Shown here one piece after another: positions 47,366 through 57,505 of a DNA stretch of 59,325 nucleotides. The stretch spans positions 1 through 59,325 of the forward strand of contig JACRGH010000052.1 in NCBI GenBank assembly GCA_016212375.1. The letters are read 5' to 3'. The stretch's first letter is position 1, and each line of letters begins with the position of its first letter. The position numbers and the translations under genes were made by a program. The DNA comes from Microcaldota archaeon. GTDB taxonomy: Archaea; Micrarchaeota; Micrarchaeia; Norongarragalinales; Norongarragalinaceae. Under the pieces are notes generated by a model. The model ran no database searches. It worked only from the letters and a program-made list of their open reading frames with translations, and was not told the origin of the DNA.

Positions 47366-48595
47366 ATGGCGGAAGCAAAAATGCCAAAGCAGGAAAAAAA
47401 GAAGGACAACAAAATGGAAAAAGTCGACAACGACGGCCTTGACGCCACGCGCCAGCAAATCGACTCCATTGATGAGCAAATCACCAAACTGTTAGCGCAA
47501 CGCATGGACCTGGCCATAAAGACACGCCGGGAAAAAGAACGCAGCGGAAAAAGCGTCGAAGACTCAAGCCGGGAAAAAAACGTATTACAACACGTGGAAG
47601 CCGTAGCGAAATCCGAAGGCCTGGACGGCGCCGTCGTATTGCGCGTGTTCGAGGAAATCATGGCCGCAAGCAAGTCGCAGCAAATCATGGACCACGCCCC
47701 CGCGCATGCCGCCACCAATCAGATGCAACCCAAAACCATCGCATTCCAAGGGGAGCGGGGCGCATACAGCGAAGAAGCCTTGAAAGCGGCGTGGCCGAAC
47801 GCGCAACCGGTGCCCTGCAAGGAATTCGCCGACGTATTCGAGGCGGTGCAATCCGGAACGGTGGACGCAGGCTTGGTGCCGATTGAAAACAGCACCGAAG
47901 GCAGCATCAACTGGACCTACGACTTGCTTCTCAACTCCCAACTCACTATTGCGGGAGAAAAATTCCTCCGGGTGCACCATTACTTATTGGCCCCCGCCGG
48001 CACTCAGCTCCAAGCCGGACTAAACGTCTACTCACACCCCCAAGCCTTGGCGCAATGCCGGGATTTTTTGCACGACAAAGGCCTGCAAGCGGTGCAATAC
48101 TATGACACGGCAGGTGCGGCTCGTGATTTGGCCCAAGGAAAAATCGAAACCACCACACCGACCGCGCAAGACAAAAACAAAGGACAAACCGGCGGTGCGC
48201 CATTTGCCGCGGCCATCGCCTCTCGCATTGCTGCCGAACACTACGGCTTAACCGTCATCGCCGAAGGCATCGAGGACAACCGCAACAACTACACTCGGTT
48301 CATCCTGATTTCAAAGACGGCCCCGACACCGCAGGCCGATTTCAAGACGTCCATCGTCTTTTCGACCCAGCACAAACCCGGCGCCCTTTTTCGCGTGCTG
48401 AAGGCATTCGCTGACGCCGGAATAAACCTCACAAAACTGGAATCCCGCCCGACCAAGTCCACGCCTTGGGAATACGTCTTCTACCTGGACTTTGAAGGTT
48501 CGGCGTTCCACGACCCCGCCCGCACGGTACTGGAACAAATCAAGCCGGACACCCTGATGCTCAAGGTGCTGGGAAGTTACCCGAAGGCGAAGTGA
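47366..48595 (+). CDS. pheA: Chorismate mutase - prephenate dehydratase - ACT fusion (P-protein)
   Basis: RQQIDSIDEQITKLLAQRMDLA; IAFQGERGAYSEEA...VPIENSTEGSI; HKPGALFRVLKAFADAGINLTKLESRPTK. Confidence 0.95.
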   Translation: MAEAKMPKQEKKKDNKMEKVDNDGLDATRQQIDSIDEQITKLLAQRMDLAIKTRREKERSGKSVEDSSREKNVLQHVEAVAKSEGLDGAVVLRVFEEIMAASKSQQIMDHAPAHAATNQMQPKTIAFQGERGAYSEEALKAAWPNAQPVPCKEFADVFEAVQSGTVDAGLVPIENSTEGSINWTYDLLLNSQLTIAGEKFLRVHHYLLAPAGTQLQAGLNVYSHPQALAQCRDFLHDKGLQAVQYYDTAGAARDLAQGKIETTTPTAQDKNKGQTGGAPFAAAIASRIAAEHYGLTVIAEGIEDNRNNYTRFILISKTAPTPQADFKTSIVFSTQHKPGALFRVLKAFADAGINLTKLESRPTKSTPWEYVFYLDFEGSAFHDPARTVLEQIKPDTLMLKVLGSYPKAK

Positions 48596-48641
48596 ACCCG
48601 GTTTACCCAACGCCGCATCTGCGTCAACACCGCATGCGTAG

Positions 48642-48676
48642 GTATCGGATAGAATCAATTATTAACTATCCGATAC
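48642..48676. promoter_or_regulatory. Inverted repeat flanking the fic promoter AT-rich core
   Basis: GTATCGGATAG - aatcaattattaa - CTATCCGATAC, perfect 11-bp arms, 11 bp upstream of the fic ATG. Confidence 0.85.
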
Positions 48677-48687
48677 AACAAGTAGTC

Positions 48688-49629
48688 ATGACGGAATCGC
48701 GCATCGGAAATGAGTTGCTCGAAAGGATTGAAAAGAAGCAAAAAAACCTCCGAAGCTTGCGTCCGTTCAACCAAGGCGCCTTGCTGAAGCTGCAGGAAAG
48801 CTTCCGCGTCTCTTTGACATACAACTCGAACGCCCTCGAGGGCAATTCGCTTTCCTTGAATGAAACCAAACTCGTGCTGGAGGAAGGCATCACCATAGGC
48901 GGAAAGACGCTCAAGGAACATCTGGAAGCGACGAACCATGCCAAAGCGATGGAATTAATCGACGGCCTGGTAAAAAAAGCCCATATCGATGAAATAGACG
49001 TCCTTGAGCTTCACGCGTTGATTTTGGACCGGATTGATCCGCAGAACGCCGGCGTCTACCGGAAAGGGTCCGTACGGATCAGCGGGACGGATTACACTCC
49101 GCCGAACGCCGCGAAGGTCCCGGCATTGATGGGCGACGTTTACCGCAGGCTCAACCAGAAAAACAGGCACGCGCAAGACATCATCAAATCGGCCGCGTCC
49201 ATCCACCAACGGTTCGTCGATATCCACCCGTTCATTGATGGCAATGGCCGCACCGCCCGCCTTCTTTTGAACCTACATCTCATGCGCTCGGAGTACCCGC
49301 CCGTCATCATCCTGCGTACGGAGCGCCAAAAATACATTCACACCATCATCGAGGAACAAGTCGGCCAAAACCCGGCGCCGTTTGCCAACTTCGTCGCGTC
49401 ATGCGTGGACCGATCACTCACGATTTATTTGGATGCGTTGGGCACGGAAGCCAAAGAATACCTGGGCTTGACGGAGGCGGCTAAAATTTCAAAGAACGGA
49501 TACGGCGCCGAATACTTGGGGTTCCTTGCAAGAGAGGGCAAAATCGGAGCGGTCAAATTCGGCCGTAACTGGAAGATATCAAAAGAAGCCCTGGAGGAAT
49601 ACGAAACGGAGCAAGCACCGAAAAAGTGA
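48688..49629 (+). CDS. Fic family protein (AMPylator-like) with C-terminal HTH-like domain
   Basis: HPFIDGNGRTARLLLNLHLM Fic motif; possible inhibitory motif SNALEGN; C-term GLTEAAKISKNGYGAEYLGFLAREGKIGAVKFGRNWKI. Confidence 0.92.
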   Translation: MTESRIGNELLERIEKKQKNLRSLRPFNQGALLKLQESFRVSLTYNSNALEGNSLSLNETKLVLEEGITIGGKTLKEHLEATNHAKAMELIDGLVKKAHIDEIDVLELHALILDRIDPQNAGVYRKGSVRISGTDYTPPNAAKVPALMGDVYRRLNQKNRHAQDIIKSAASIHQRFVDIHPFIDGNGRTARLLLNLHLMRSEYPPVIILRTERQKYIHTIIEEQVGQNPAPFANFVASCVDRSLTIYLDALGTEAKEYLGLTEAAKISKNGYGAEYLGFLAREGKIGAVKFGRNWKISKEALEEYETEQAPKK

Positions 49630-49668
49630 GAGCCGCAAGGGCTAAAAGCCAATATGGCCGCAACCATA

Positions 49669-50475
49669 TCAAGAAAGCATTAGATGAAGCCAGTTCGTCA
49701 GCTTGACGAATTTTTCAACTGCAAACGAGTCCTTGACGGCGCCGCTGTGCCCATCGCCTGCAACGACATGCTCCAAACGATGTGCCCGGATGTTCTTGAC
49801 GATTGGAACATGCCGATCTTCAATCAATTGGTTAAAATCGGCCGTAGCTTCGCGGCTGCCCTCAGGATCGCTGAAAACGGTAGAACCTGCTCTTTCCTTC
49901 GCCAATGAAGCACGCTTCCGCAATTCGCGATCGTCCAATGGAATCACTTCAATGCCTCGTTCTTCCGCGTGATATCGGATGGCTTCAAGTACCCCGAAGG
50001 TACCGTTTCCAACTTGACGCTTAAAATCGGCAAACGAATCGGCCGCGTTAACCAGGTGTGCAAGTGCCGTAGGCGGCGTTCTGGAACCATTGGCGCCCGT
50101 CCATTTCGAAATAGCCTTGGCAAGCGTTTCACGCGCCTTTGTATCAAATATCGCTAGTCCATCGCTCAGAACATATTTCTTGGGTAAGTCAGCAACTGCA
50201 TACCCCAATAACGACCTTTTAGACGCCGTTTCAAGACCGATGCGTCTGGGCGAATGACGGTCAAGAAGCGAAATCGTCTTTCGTATGACGGCCTGATGGA
50301 ATCGCCCTTTGTGCCCAAATTTGGAACCATGACGGATACCAATCAAAAGCTTGACAGAATGACCCTCAAACATACTCAAATCAAGGGAAACACATACTAA
50401 AAAAGCAACCGTTGCTCCGCATGCCAAAACCTTGAAAAAGCGGACCGCACCCAACAGCAAACGGACGCAAGTCAA
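49669..50475 (-). CDS. Hypothetical protein, opposite orientation inside the aromatic cluster
   Basis: ORF; likely start at MFEGHSVKLLIGIRHGSKFGHKGRF. Confidence 0.5.
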   Translation of the reverse strand: MTCVRLLLGAVRFFKVLACGATVAFLVCVSLDLSMFEGHSVKLLIGIRHGSKFGHKGRFHQAVIRKTISLLDRHSPRRIGLETASKRSLLGYAVADLPKKYVLSDGLAIFDTKARETLAKAISKWTGANGSRTPPTALAHLVNAADSFADFKRQVGNGTFGVLEAIRYHAEERGIEVIPLDDRELRKRASLAKERAGSTVFSDPEGSREATADFNQLIEDRHVPIVKNIRAHRLEHVVAGDGHSGAVKDSFAVEKFVKLTNWLHLMLS

Positions 50476-50498
50476 CCATGATTCAGGGTGGAACCAAC

Positions 50499-51575
50499 AT
50501 GTCGCTTTACAAGTTATCCGAACGCATCTTCGAACTGGAAAAACAAGGCAAAAGCATCGTCAAGTTGAACATCGGCGACCCCGGATTGCCGACCCCGCCG
50601 CTTTTGGTCCAAGCCGCGCAAAAAGCCATCTCCGAGGGAAAGACGCGCTATGCCTCCGGCCAAGGCGAAAAAAAACTTTTGGAATCCATTGCCGGATTGC
50701 ATGGTGCCGAAGTCAAGAACACCACCGTCACGCCCGGCTCGAAATGGGCCATCTACGGCCTGATGAAAATCCTGGTGCAACCGGGAGAGAACATCGTCAC
50801 ACCCGGGCCATTCTGGTCGGCATTTGAACTGATGGCCAAAAATCTGGGCGGAAGCTGCAAATTGGTGCCCACCACGGCAGAAAACCGGTGGAATTTCCAA
50901 CCCGATGCTTTATTCGAGCTAATTGACAAAAAAACCAAGCTCATAGTCCTGAACAGCCCGCTGAACCCGACGTCCACCGAATACAACCCCAAAGACCTCC
51001 AAGCAGTGTACGAATACGCCCAGGACCACAAAATCCAAGTATTGGTGGATGAGGCGTACCGCGACTTATCGTTCAAGTCCAACGGCTTGACCCCCTATGC
51101 CGAATGCATCAACGTGACCAACACGTTTTCCAAAGCGTATTGCATGTCCGGCTGGCGCGCCGGCTACCTAGTGGCCTCGGATGAGCTGACCAAGAAATTG
51201 GTGGAGCTGAACCAAATCACGTTTACGAACGTCCCGTTGTTCACCCAGGCGGCCATGCTCGCAGGACTTGAAAACCGCCAAACCATCACAAAAGCCACGC
51301 GTGAGGAGTGCCGCAAGCGCCTCCAGATGGCCCAAAAAGTCTTTGACGGCATCGAGTACGCCAAACCGGATGCCGGATTCTACATGTTCCTCCGTTGCCC
51401 CGGCCGGGACGGCAACAAAGTCGCCCAAAGCGCATTGGAAAAAGGCGTGGCCATTGTTCCGGGCCAAAACTTCGGCGGCTACGACGAATACGTCCGCATT
51501 TCGCTTTCTCATCCGGAAGCCGTTCTAAAGCCAGCGCTGGAAAAAGTGAGGCAGGCGTTGGACGAAACGGCTTAA
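50499..51575 (+). CDS. PLP-dependent aminotransferase (aspartate/aromatic)
   Basis: LNIGDPGLPTPP, NSPLNPTSTEY, VDEAYRDLSF, TFSKAYCMSGWRAGYL; SD AGGGTGG. Confidence 0.92.
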   Translation: MSLYKLSERIFELEKQGKSIVKLNIGDPGLPTPPLLVQAAQKAISEGKTRYASGQGEKKLLESIAGLHGAEVKNTTVTPGSKWAIYGLMKILVQPGENIVTPGPFWSAFELMAKNLGGSCKLVPTTAENRWNFQPDALFELIDKKTKLIVLNSPLNPTSTEYNPKDLQAVYEYAQDHKIQVLVDEAYRDLSFKSNGLTPYAECINVTNTFSKAYCMSGWRAGYLVASDELTKKLVELNQITFTNVPLFTQAAMLAGLENRQTITKATREECRKRLQMAQKVFDGIEYAKPDAGFYMFLRCPGRDGNKVAQSALEKGVAIVPGQNFGGYDEYVRISLSHPEAVLKPALEKVRQALDETA

Positions 51576-51686
51576 GCAAAAAAAGGCAAGGAAAAGCGAA
51601 AAAGGGAAACGGCCAAGAACGCCTGAGTTTTCAAAGAAGGACAACCTCCCGCGCTCCTTTTATTATCGGCGCATTTACACCTCATC

Positions 51687-52655
51687 ATGAATAAAAGCGC
51701 CGTTACCGCCGTCTTGATCTTTTTTATATCCATCCTACTCACCGGATGCATGACCCCGGACAAATTTCAAGAAAAAACATCGAAAGCACCGACAAAAATC
51801 TCGGGAACAATAAGTTGGGACACCAGCTGGTCCGGAAACATTTCAATCTCGGGCGATGTGACGGTTGAAGAATGGGCTACGTTGACGATACTGCCGGGAA
51901 CAACAGTCACGGTAAATGCGTTTAGCGACGACCAACACGGCGGAGACGACCACCCCCGCGACACGCCCTTTCCAAAAGACCCGGACCGGAAAGAAACATC
52001 GAGCACGACCATCACAATACGCGGCACCCTGAATGCCACGGGCACGCCTGACAAGCGCATTGTCTTCACATCAGACCAGAAAAAAACGACCTATGACTGG
52101 GATGGCTTGTACATCAACCATGGAAAATTGGATTATGCAGTGGTGGAGCATGCACGGTACAACAAAATCCAGGAAACATCGGACGTAACCATTTCCAACA
52201 GCATCATCCGAAACAGCCTGGAATGCTGCCTATGCATAGGGCACTACAAACCGGTCAGCCCACAAATACTGGACAACGACATCTACAATTGCGGGCATGA
52301 GGGGATTGACAACGGCGGCGGTTCGGCAACAATACGCGGAAACTATTTCCACGTGGAAAACCCCGAAATCCAGCCGGACCCATCGATTGGCAGAAACGGG
52401 ATTATCATATATCAAAATACCCACCCCATTGTCGAAAACAACCGGTTTGAAAAATTGAGCAGGGCGGTTTACTTCCTGGAGGATTCCAAGAATGCGCGGG
52501 AAGAAGGCAAGCAGGCCATGGTGCGGAACAATATAATAAGAAACAATGATGCGGCATTCGGCGTAAACCCCGGCTATTCAATGGAACTAGTTTTGCGGGA
52601 AAACAACACCTTGGCAAACAACACGGAAGACGAGGCCTTGGAAGGGCGGGACTGA
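51687..52655 (+). CDS. Lipoprotein with right-handed beta-helix repeats
   Basis: Lipobox LLTGC; TISNSIIRNS, ILDNDIYNCG, IVENNRFEKLS repeats. Confidence 0.8.
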   Translation: MNKSAVTAVLIFFISILLTGCMTPDKFQEKTSKAPTKISGTISWDTSWSGNISISGDVTVEEWATLTILPGTTVTVNAFSDDQHGGDDHPRDTPFPKDPDRKETSSTTITIRGTLNATGTPDKRIVFTSDQKKTTYDWDGLYINHGKLDYAVVEHARYNKIQETSDVTISNSIIRNSLECCLCIGHYKPVSPQILDNDIYNCGHEGIDNGGGSATIRGNYFHVENPEIQPDPSIGRNGIIIYQNTHPIVENNRFEKLSRAVYFLEDSKNAREEGKQAMVRNNIIRNNDAAFGVNPGYSMELVLRENNTLANNTEDEALEGRD

Positions 52656-52755
52656 GGCGTAAAGCGGCGCCATTGAAGTTGGCGCAAAGAAGGGAACGGT
52701 ATGGAAAAAGCGCAACGGGCATGAAATGGAAAAACTGCGAAACGAGGAAGGTAAA

Positions 52756-53598
52756 ATGAAAACGGTCGGAATCATCGGTTTTGGGAATTTCGGCCAATTC
52801 GCCGCCTCTCACCTCAAAGAACATTTAGACGTCAGCGTCAGCGACGCCCACGACGTCTCCATCGCGGCCAAAAAAATCGGCGTCAAAGCCGTTTCCTTAG
52901 AGCAAGCCGCTTCCTGCGACATCGTCATCCTGGCCGTGCCGGTTCAACAGATGGAAACAATTTTGTCCCAAATCAAGCCCCACGTCAAGCCCGACGCGAT
53001 CGTCATCGACGTCGCCTCGGTCAAGCAAAGACCCGCCGCTTTAATGGAAGCAATTTTGCCCAAATCGGTCCAGCTCATTGGCACCCACCCTCTTTTCGGG
53101 CCCCAAAGCGGGAAGGATGGCCTCAAAGGGCTTCAAATCGCACTGTGTCCCATTCGTGCGGATGCCAACACCGTTGTCAAAACGCGTGCTTTTTTGAGCG
53201 AACTCGGCCTCGAAGTTATCGACATGACACCCAGCAAGCACGACCAATGGATGGCCCGGACGCAGGCGGTGGCGCACCTGGTTGGAAGGGCGGCTAAAGA
53301 GATGGACCTGCCGGCGGCACCTTTCAAACTGGCCACATACGACGCCTTGTTGGCATTACGGAATTTGGTCAAGGACGACTCGGATGCGTTGTTTGAAACC
53401 ATCCAGAACGAAAACCCGGATGCGGCGAGTCAGCGAGAGAAACTGGAGCGCAAGATGCTGGAAATCGAAAGCCGGCTTGCGGATTCAAAAGCCAAAAAAG
53501 AAGAAACCCGCGCGGTTCAAAGCAAAGAATCCAATCCAGCCAAAACGCAAAAAATCAAGCCACCATTGAGCAAACCCGTGAAGAAAAAGCAAGCTTAA
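52756..53598 (+). CDS. tyrA: Prephenate/arogenate dehydrogenase
   Basis: GIIGFGNFGQFAASHLK, LIGTHPLFGPQSG, MDLPAAPFKLATYDALLALRNLVKDD. Confidence 0.92.
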   Translation: MKTVGIIGFGNFGQFAASHLKEHLDVSVSDAHDVSIAAKKIGVKAVSLEQAASCDIVILAVPVQQMETILSQIKPHVKPDAIVIDVASVKQRPAALMEAILPKSVQLIGTHPLFGPQSGKDGLKGLQIALCPIRADANTVVKTRAFLSELGLEVIDMTPSKHDQWMARTQAVAHLVGRAAKEMDLPAAPFKLATYDALLALRNLVKDDSDALFETIQNENPDAASQREKLERKMLEIESRLADSKAKKEETRAVQSKESNPAKTQKIKPPLSKPVKKKQA

Positions 53599-53627
53599 AC
53601 AACCTTTGGCGCATTAGTGAATCCAAG

Positions 53628-54749
53628 ATGAACAAAGAAATCAACCCCTGGTCCAACCAGCTCGTAACCGACTACGATTACTTGTTCGAGCAATTCGGCT
53701 TGCAACGGATGAATCCGACATTGGTTGCCAAACTGGGCAAGCATCGCTTATACCGCCGGGGCATCGTGTTTGCGCACCGGGATTTGGACAAGTTCGTGGC
53801 GGCGGCGGAAGCCGGCAAGAAAACCGGCGTCATCACCGGCATCAAACCATCCAGCGAATTCCATTTGGGCTCGCGCATGACGGCCGAACAAATCATCCAC
53901 CTGCAACAACAGTTCGGCACCAAGGTTTTCTATGCCATTGCGGACATCGAAGCGTACGCGGACAATGGCTTAGGACTGGAAGACAGCCACAACTACGCCG
54001 TGGACAATGTGGCCGATTTGTTGGCCCTTGGACTTGACCCCGAAAAGACCTTCTTTTACAAACAGTCGCAAAACATGCACGTCGCGAATTTGGCGAACAT
54101 TTTCGCCCGGAAAACCACGCTGAACATGTTGGAAGCGCTTTACGGCCACCAAAATTTGTCACTTTACCTCGCGGTCTTGACGCAGGCCGGTGACATCATG
54201 GCCCCGCAACTGGAGGCCTTTGACGGGCCCAAGCACATGGTCGTACCGGTGGGCATCGACCAGGACCCGCACATCCGGTTCACCCGGGATTTGGCCGACA
54301 AGTTCAAGGACGAATTTGGATTCATCACCCCCGCCGCCACGTTCCACAAGTTTTTCCGCGCCTTAAACGGCGAGACGAAGATGTCCAAACGCGACCCATT
54401 GGGCGTCATGACACTCAACGACACTCCTGAATTGCTCAAGAAAAAGCTTGCCAATACCCTCACCGGCGGCAGGTCCACGGCGGAAGAACAACGCCGCCTG
54501 GGCGCGGAGCCGGAAAAATGCGTCGTGTTCGAATTGATGCAGTACCACTTCTACGAGGACGACAAAGACTTGAAGGAAATGGAAACGGATTGCCGTTCCG
54601 GAAAGTTGCTCTGTGGAGAATGCAAAGGCATACGCCTCAAACATATCCAAGAGATTTTTAAGAAGCACCAGGAGAAGAAGAAAAAGATGCTTCCAAAAGC
54701 CGAGAAAATACTCGAACAGCCGATTGGGTTCAAGAAAAAAACCAATTAA
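53628..54749 (+). CDS. trpS: Tryptophanyl-tRNA synthetase (archaeal/eukaryal type)
   Basis: GIKPSSEFHLGSRMTAEQI, GIDQDPHIRFTRDLA, KMSKRDPLG. Confidence 0.95.
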   Translation: MNKEINPWSNQLVTDYDYLFEQFGLQRMNPTLVAKLGKHRLYRRGIVFAHRDLDKFVAAAEAGKKTGVITGIKPSSEFHLGSRMTAEQIIHLQQQFGTKVFYAIADIEAYADNGLGLEDSHNYAVDNVADLLALGLDPEKTFFYKQSQNMHVANLANIFARKTTLNMLEALYGHQNLSLYLAVLTQAGDIMAPQLEAFDGPKHMVVPVGIDQDPHIRFTRDLADKFKDEFGFITPAATFHKFFRALNGETKMSKRDPLGVMTLNDTPELLKKKLANTLTGGRSTAEEQRRLGAEPEKCVVFELMQYHFYEDDKDLKEMETDCRSGKLLCGECKGIRLKHIQEIFKKHQEKKKKMLPKAEKILEQPIGFKKKTN

Positions 54750-54891
54750 TCCGGCGCAAAATCCCCATCCAAATCAATGCCAAGAAGCAGTTTTAAAAGC
54801 GCAACTGACGTCTTTTGTTCCGGGAGAAAAAAAGAAAAAAAAATTCAAGTTTTTCAAATCGATAAAGTGGGGAAGTGATTAACCGCCGTAC

Positions 54892-56019
54892 ATGCTGATT
54901 GATTTCAGACTTGCCAAAAAACTGGTCGCACAACATGACTCGCCCCTGATGGTCATCAGCAAGTCCCGCATCCGCCAGAACTACCAAACGCTTAAAAAAG
55001 CCATGCCGCGTGCGGAAATCCATTACGCCATGAAGGCCAATCCGCACAAGGGCATCCTGAATATCCTGCGCGAGGAAGGCTCGGATTTCGACGTCGCGTC
55101 TTACAATGAAATCAAGATGTTGTTGGATATCGAAGTCGATTCAACCAACATGATTTACGCCAACCCCGTAAAAGCCATTCCCGATTTGGTGCGCGCCTAC
55201 AACGTGGGCGTCGAGAAATTCGTCTTTGATAACGATGTGGAATTGCAGAAGATGGCACGGTATGCTCCGGAAAGCGACGTGTTACTCCGTTTGTACGCCA
55301 ACGGCGACAACGCGTATTACAAATTATCCACTAAATTCGGCGCCCAACCTAAAGACGCCATTCGCTTGCTCAAGAAGGCCAAACGCCTGGGCCTTGACCC
55401 GGTGGGCATCTGTTTCAACGTCGGCTGCCAAGTGACCCGCTCGGACGGCTATATCCAAGCGGTGCAGGCGGCCATGAAAATTTTCAAGGAAGCCAAGAAA
55501 AACGGCATCGAATTGACCACCTTAGACATCGGCGGCGGATTTCCCGTGCGCTACGGCAACAAAAAAACCGACATGGGCGGCGATTTTGACGCCAAAACCA
55601 TCATTTCCGAAGTCAACGCCGCCATCGAGGAGCACGTGCCCGAACACATCAAGATTATTGCGGAACCGGGACGCTTTATTATCGGCGACGCAGCCGTTTT
55701 GATTATGCGCGTCATCGGATTATCCAAACGAAAGGGCGTAATCTGGTACTATGTGGACGACGGGTACTACCACTCCTATAGTGACATCCATGCATCGGAT
55801 TGGAAGTTCGACTTCGTACCGCAGAGCAAGGGTCGCAAAATCCGCTCGGTTTTGGCCGGCCCCACGTGTGATTCGTTCGACGTAATCGCCAAGAACATCT
55901 GGCTGCCTGAATTGGAACTTGGCGAGCTCATCATGAGCCCCAACATGGGGGCGTACACGTCGGGCATGGCGTCCAATTTCAACGGTTTTCCGCCGGCCAA
56001 GACGGTTTTTGTCGATTAA
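54892..56019 (+). CDS. Fold-type III PLP decarboxylase (ornithine/lysine/DAP decarboxylase family)
   Basis: IHYAMKANPHKGILNILREEGSDFDVASYNE, LDIGGGFP, EPGRFIIGDAAV, GPTCDSFDVI. Confidence 0.92.
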   Translation: MLIDFRLAKKLVAQHDSPLMVISKSRIRQNYQTLKKAMPRAEIHYAMKANPHKGILNILREEGSDFDVASYNEIKMLLDIEVDSTNMIYANPVKAIPDLVRAYNVGVEKFVFDNDVELQKMARYAPESDVLLRLYANGDNAYYKLSTKFGAQPKDAIRLLKKAKRLGLDPVGICFNVGCQVTRSDGYIQAVQAAMKIFKEAKKNGIELTTLDIGGGFPVRYGNKKTDMGGDFDAKTIISEVNAAIEEHVPEHIKIIAEPGRFIIGDAAVLIMRVIGLSKRKGVIWYYVDDGYYHSYSDIHASDWKFDFVPQSKGRKIRSVLAGPTCDSFDVIAKNIWLPELELGELIMSPNMGAYTSGMASNFNGFPPAKTVFVD

Positions 56020-56071
56020 AAACAGTGGCAAAATCCCAAGACATATTAATTTCGAGATTACTGGTAAAAAT

Positions 56072-56710
56072 ATGATAATAATGAAACCAGCGGGATTCCG
56101 AGAGCCGGCTTTGCAGGACGCACACCCTATTGTTGACCAAGCAATACGTCAGGGAAATATAGAAACTCTGAAAAGAGACTGGCTAGCTCACCAACATCTT
56201 AAAGTAGAAACCTCCGAGGAGCCGATACATATTGAGCGCCATGTCATCAACATGTTAGAGCATCAAGCTAAACAAGGACAACAACTCGGCGAAATACCTC
56301 TTTTTTTCATGATGGTACCAAAAGACGACCATCAAATCGTTCGAGCAGTATGGCAAGGGAATGCTGGAGAGTATGGTAGTGTTAAATTTGGAGGCATGGA
56401 TCCACACTTCAGAAACGCCTTGGGGGCTACGCTATCTCACGGCGGAACAATGCCGTTGGGACATACTCATCCTCGCGGTTATGGCCCCATTTTCTCACAC
56501 GTCACATCAGAAGACGTTGGCGAAGATGGCAGAGAAAGTGCCGACTACAATGTTGCAATGACGTTTGAACCGTTTACCCATTCGCCCTACCATTTGATGG
56601 TCGCGATGAATCCTAGAAACGGTAAACCCACATTGGGAGTGCTGGAAGTAAAAAAAGGTCATAAAGTAGGCTATCATCCTTGGAAATGCATTAATCCAAA
56701 ATCCGAATAA
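56072..56710 (+). CDS. JAB/MPN-like hypothetical protein
   Basis: GHTHPRGYGPIFSHVTSEDV resembles HxHP...S..D; weak. Confidence 0.45.
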   Translation: MIIMKPAGFREPALQDAHPIVDQAIRQGNIETLKRDWLAHQHLKVETSEEPIHIERHVINMLEHQAKQGQQLGEIPLFFMMVPKDDHQIVRAVWQGNAGEYGSVKFGGMDPHFRNALGATLSHGGTMPLGHTHPRGYGPIFSHVTSEDVGEDGRESADYNVAMTFEPFTHSPYHLMVAMNPRNGKPTLGVLEVKKGHKVGYHPWKCINPKSE

Positions 56711-56736
56711 TAACATTGAAAAAGTGAATAACATAC

Positions 56737-57456
56737 ATGCCTGCAAAATTTCCAAAAAATACTTCTTCAAAATCATACGTCAACACCGTACCCAACGGTT
56801 TGCTTTCCATCCTACCCAAACTGTGGCCATTGGCATTCGTGCCCATCACCATCCTCGTGGTCCAACGGTTCGGACATGACGGCGCCAACCTCCTTCTTGG
56901 GGCATTGTTTCTATACCTTTTCATCCAAAAAGCCGACCTCCGCTTGCGCCGCTTGATGATTGTTCTGGCCGTGTTCTCAGGATTATTTGAGACGGCCAAC
57001 GTCGCATCGGGAGCGTACACCTATTTCGGCGCGCTTGCATCGCCGTTGTGGATTTCCTTAGGCTGGGCCATTTTGGGCTGGTGGTTCATGCAGTTGAAAC
57101 CGGCGTTGGAAAAAGTGCCATTCAACGCCGCATTTGCCGCCATTTCCATCGTCATTGCCGCCGCGTCATTTTCCAATCACACGTTGGGCCTCACCACCGC
57201 CATCTCAATTGCCGGACTGTACGCCTTGAGCCTATCGGTCAAACAGCCATTCGCCATGTTCGCGTTCAGTTCCTTATTCGCCATCATCGCCGAAGTGTCC
57301 GGAACATATGGTCGCATCTGGGGCTACTTTGATTTGAACCACGCACCCGTCCCGCCGGATTTGGCCATGCTAGCCTTAGTGTATTCAGTCGTTATGGCAT
57401 TTTCGATTTGGATATCCGGTTACGAAAATGCGGAGCGGGCTCAAAGCATCGGCTAG
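56737..57456 (+). CDS. Polytopic membrane protein, unknown function
   Basis: About 8 hydrophobic segments. Confidence 0.6.
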   Translation: MPAKFPKNTSSKSYVNTVPNGLLSILPKLWPLAFVPITILVVQRFGHDGANLLLGALFLYLFIQKADLRLRRLMIVLAVFSGLFETANVASGAYTYFGALASPLWISLGWAILGWWFMQLKPALEKVPFNAAFAAISIVIAAASFSNHTLGLTTAISIAGLYALSLSVKQPFAMFAFSSLFAIIAEVSGTYGRIWGYFDLNHAPVPPDLAMLALVYSVVMAFSIWISGYENAERAQSIG

Positions 57457-57505
57457 CAAAGAAAGCAAAAACAAAATCCAGTCCGCAAACGTAAATCGGC
57501 TTTTT

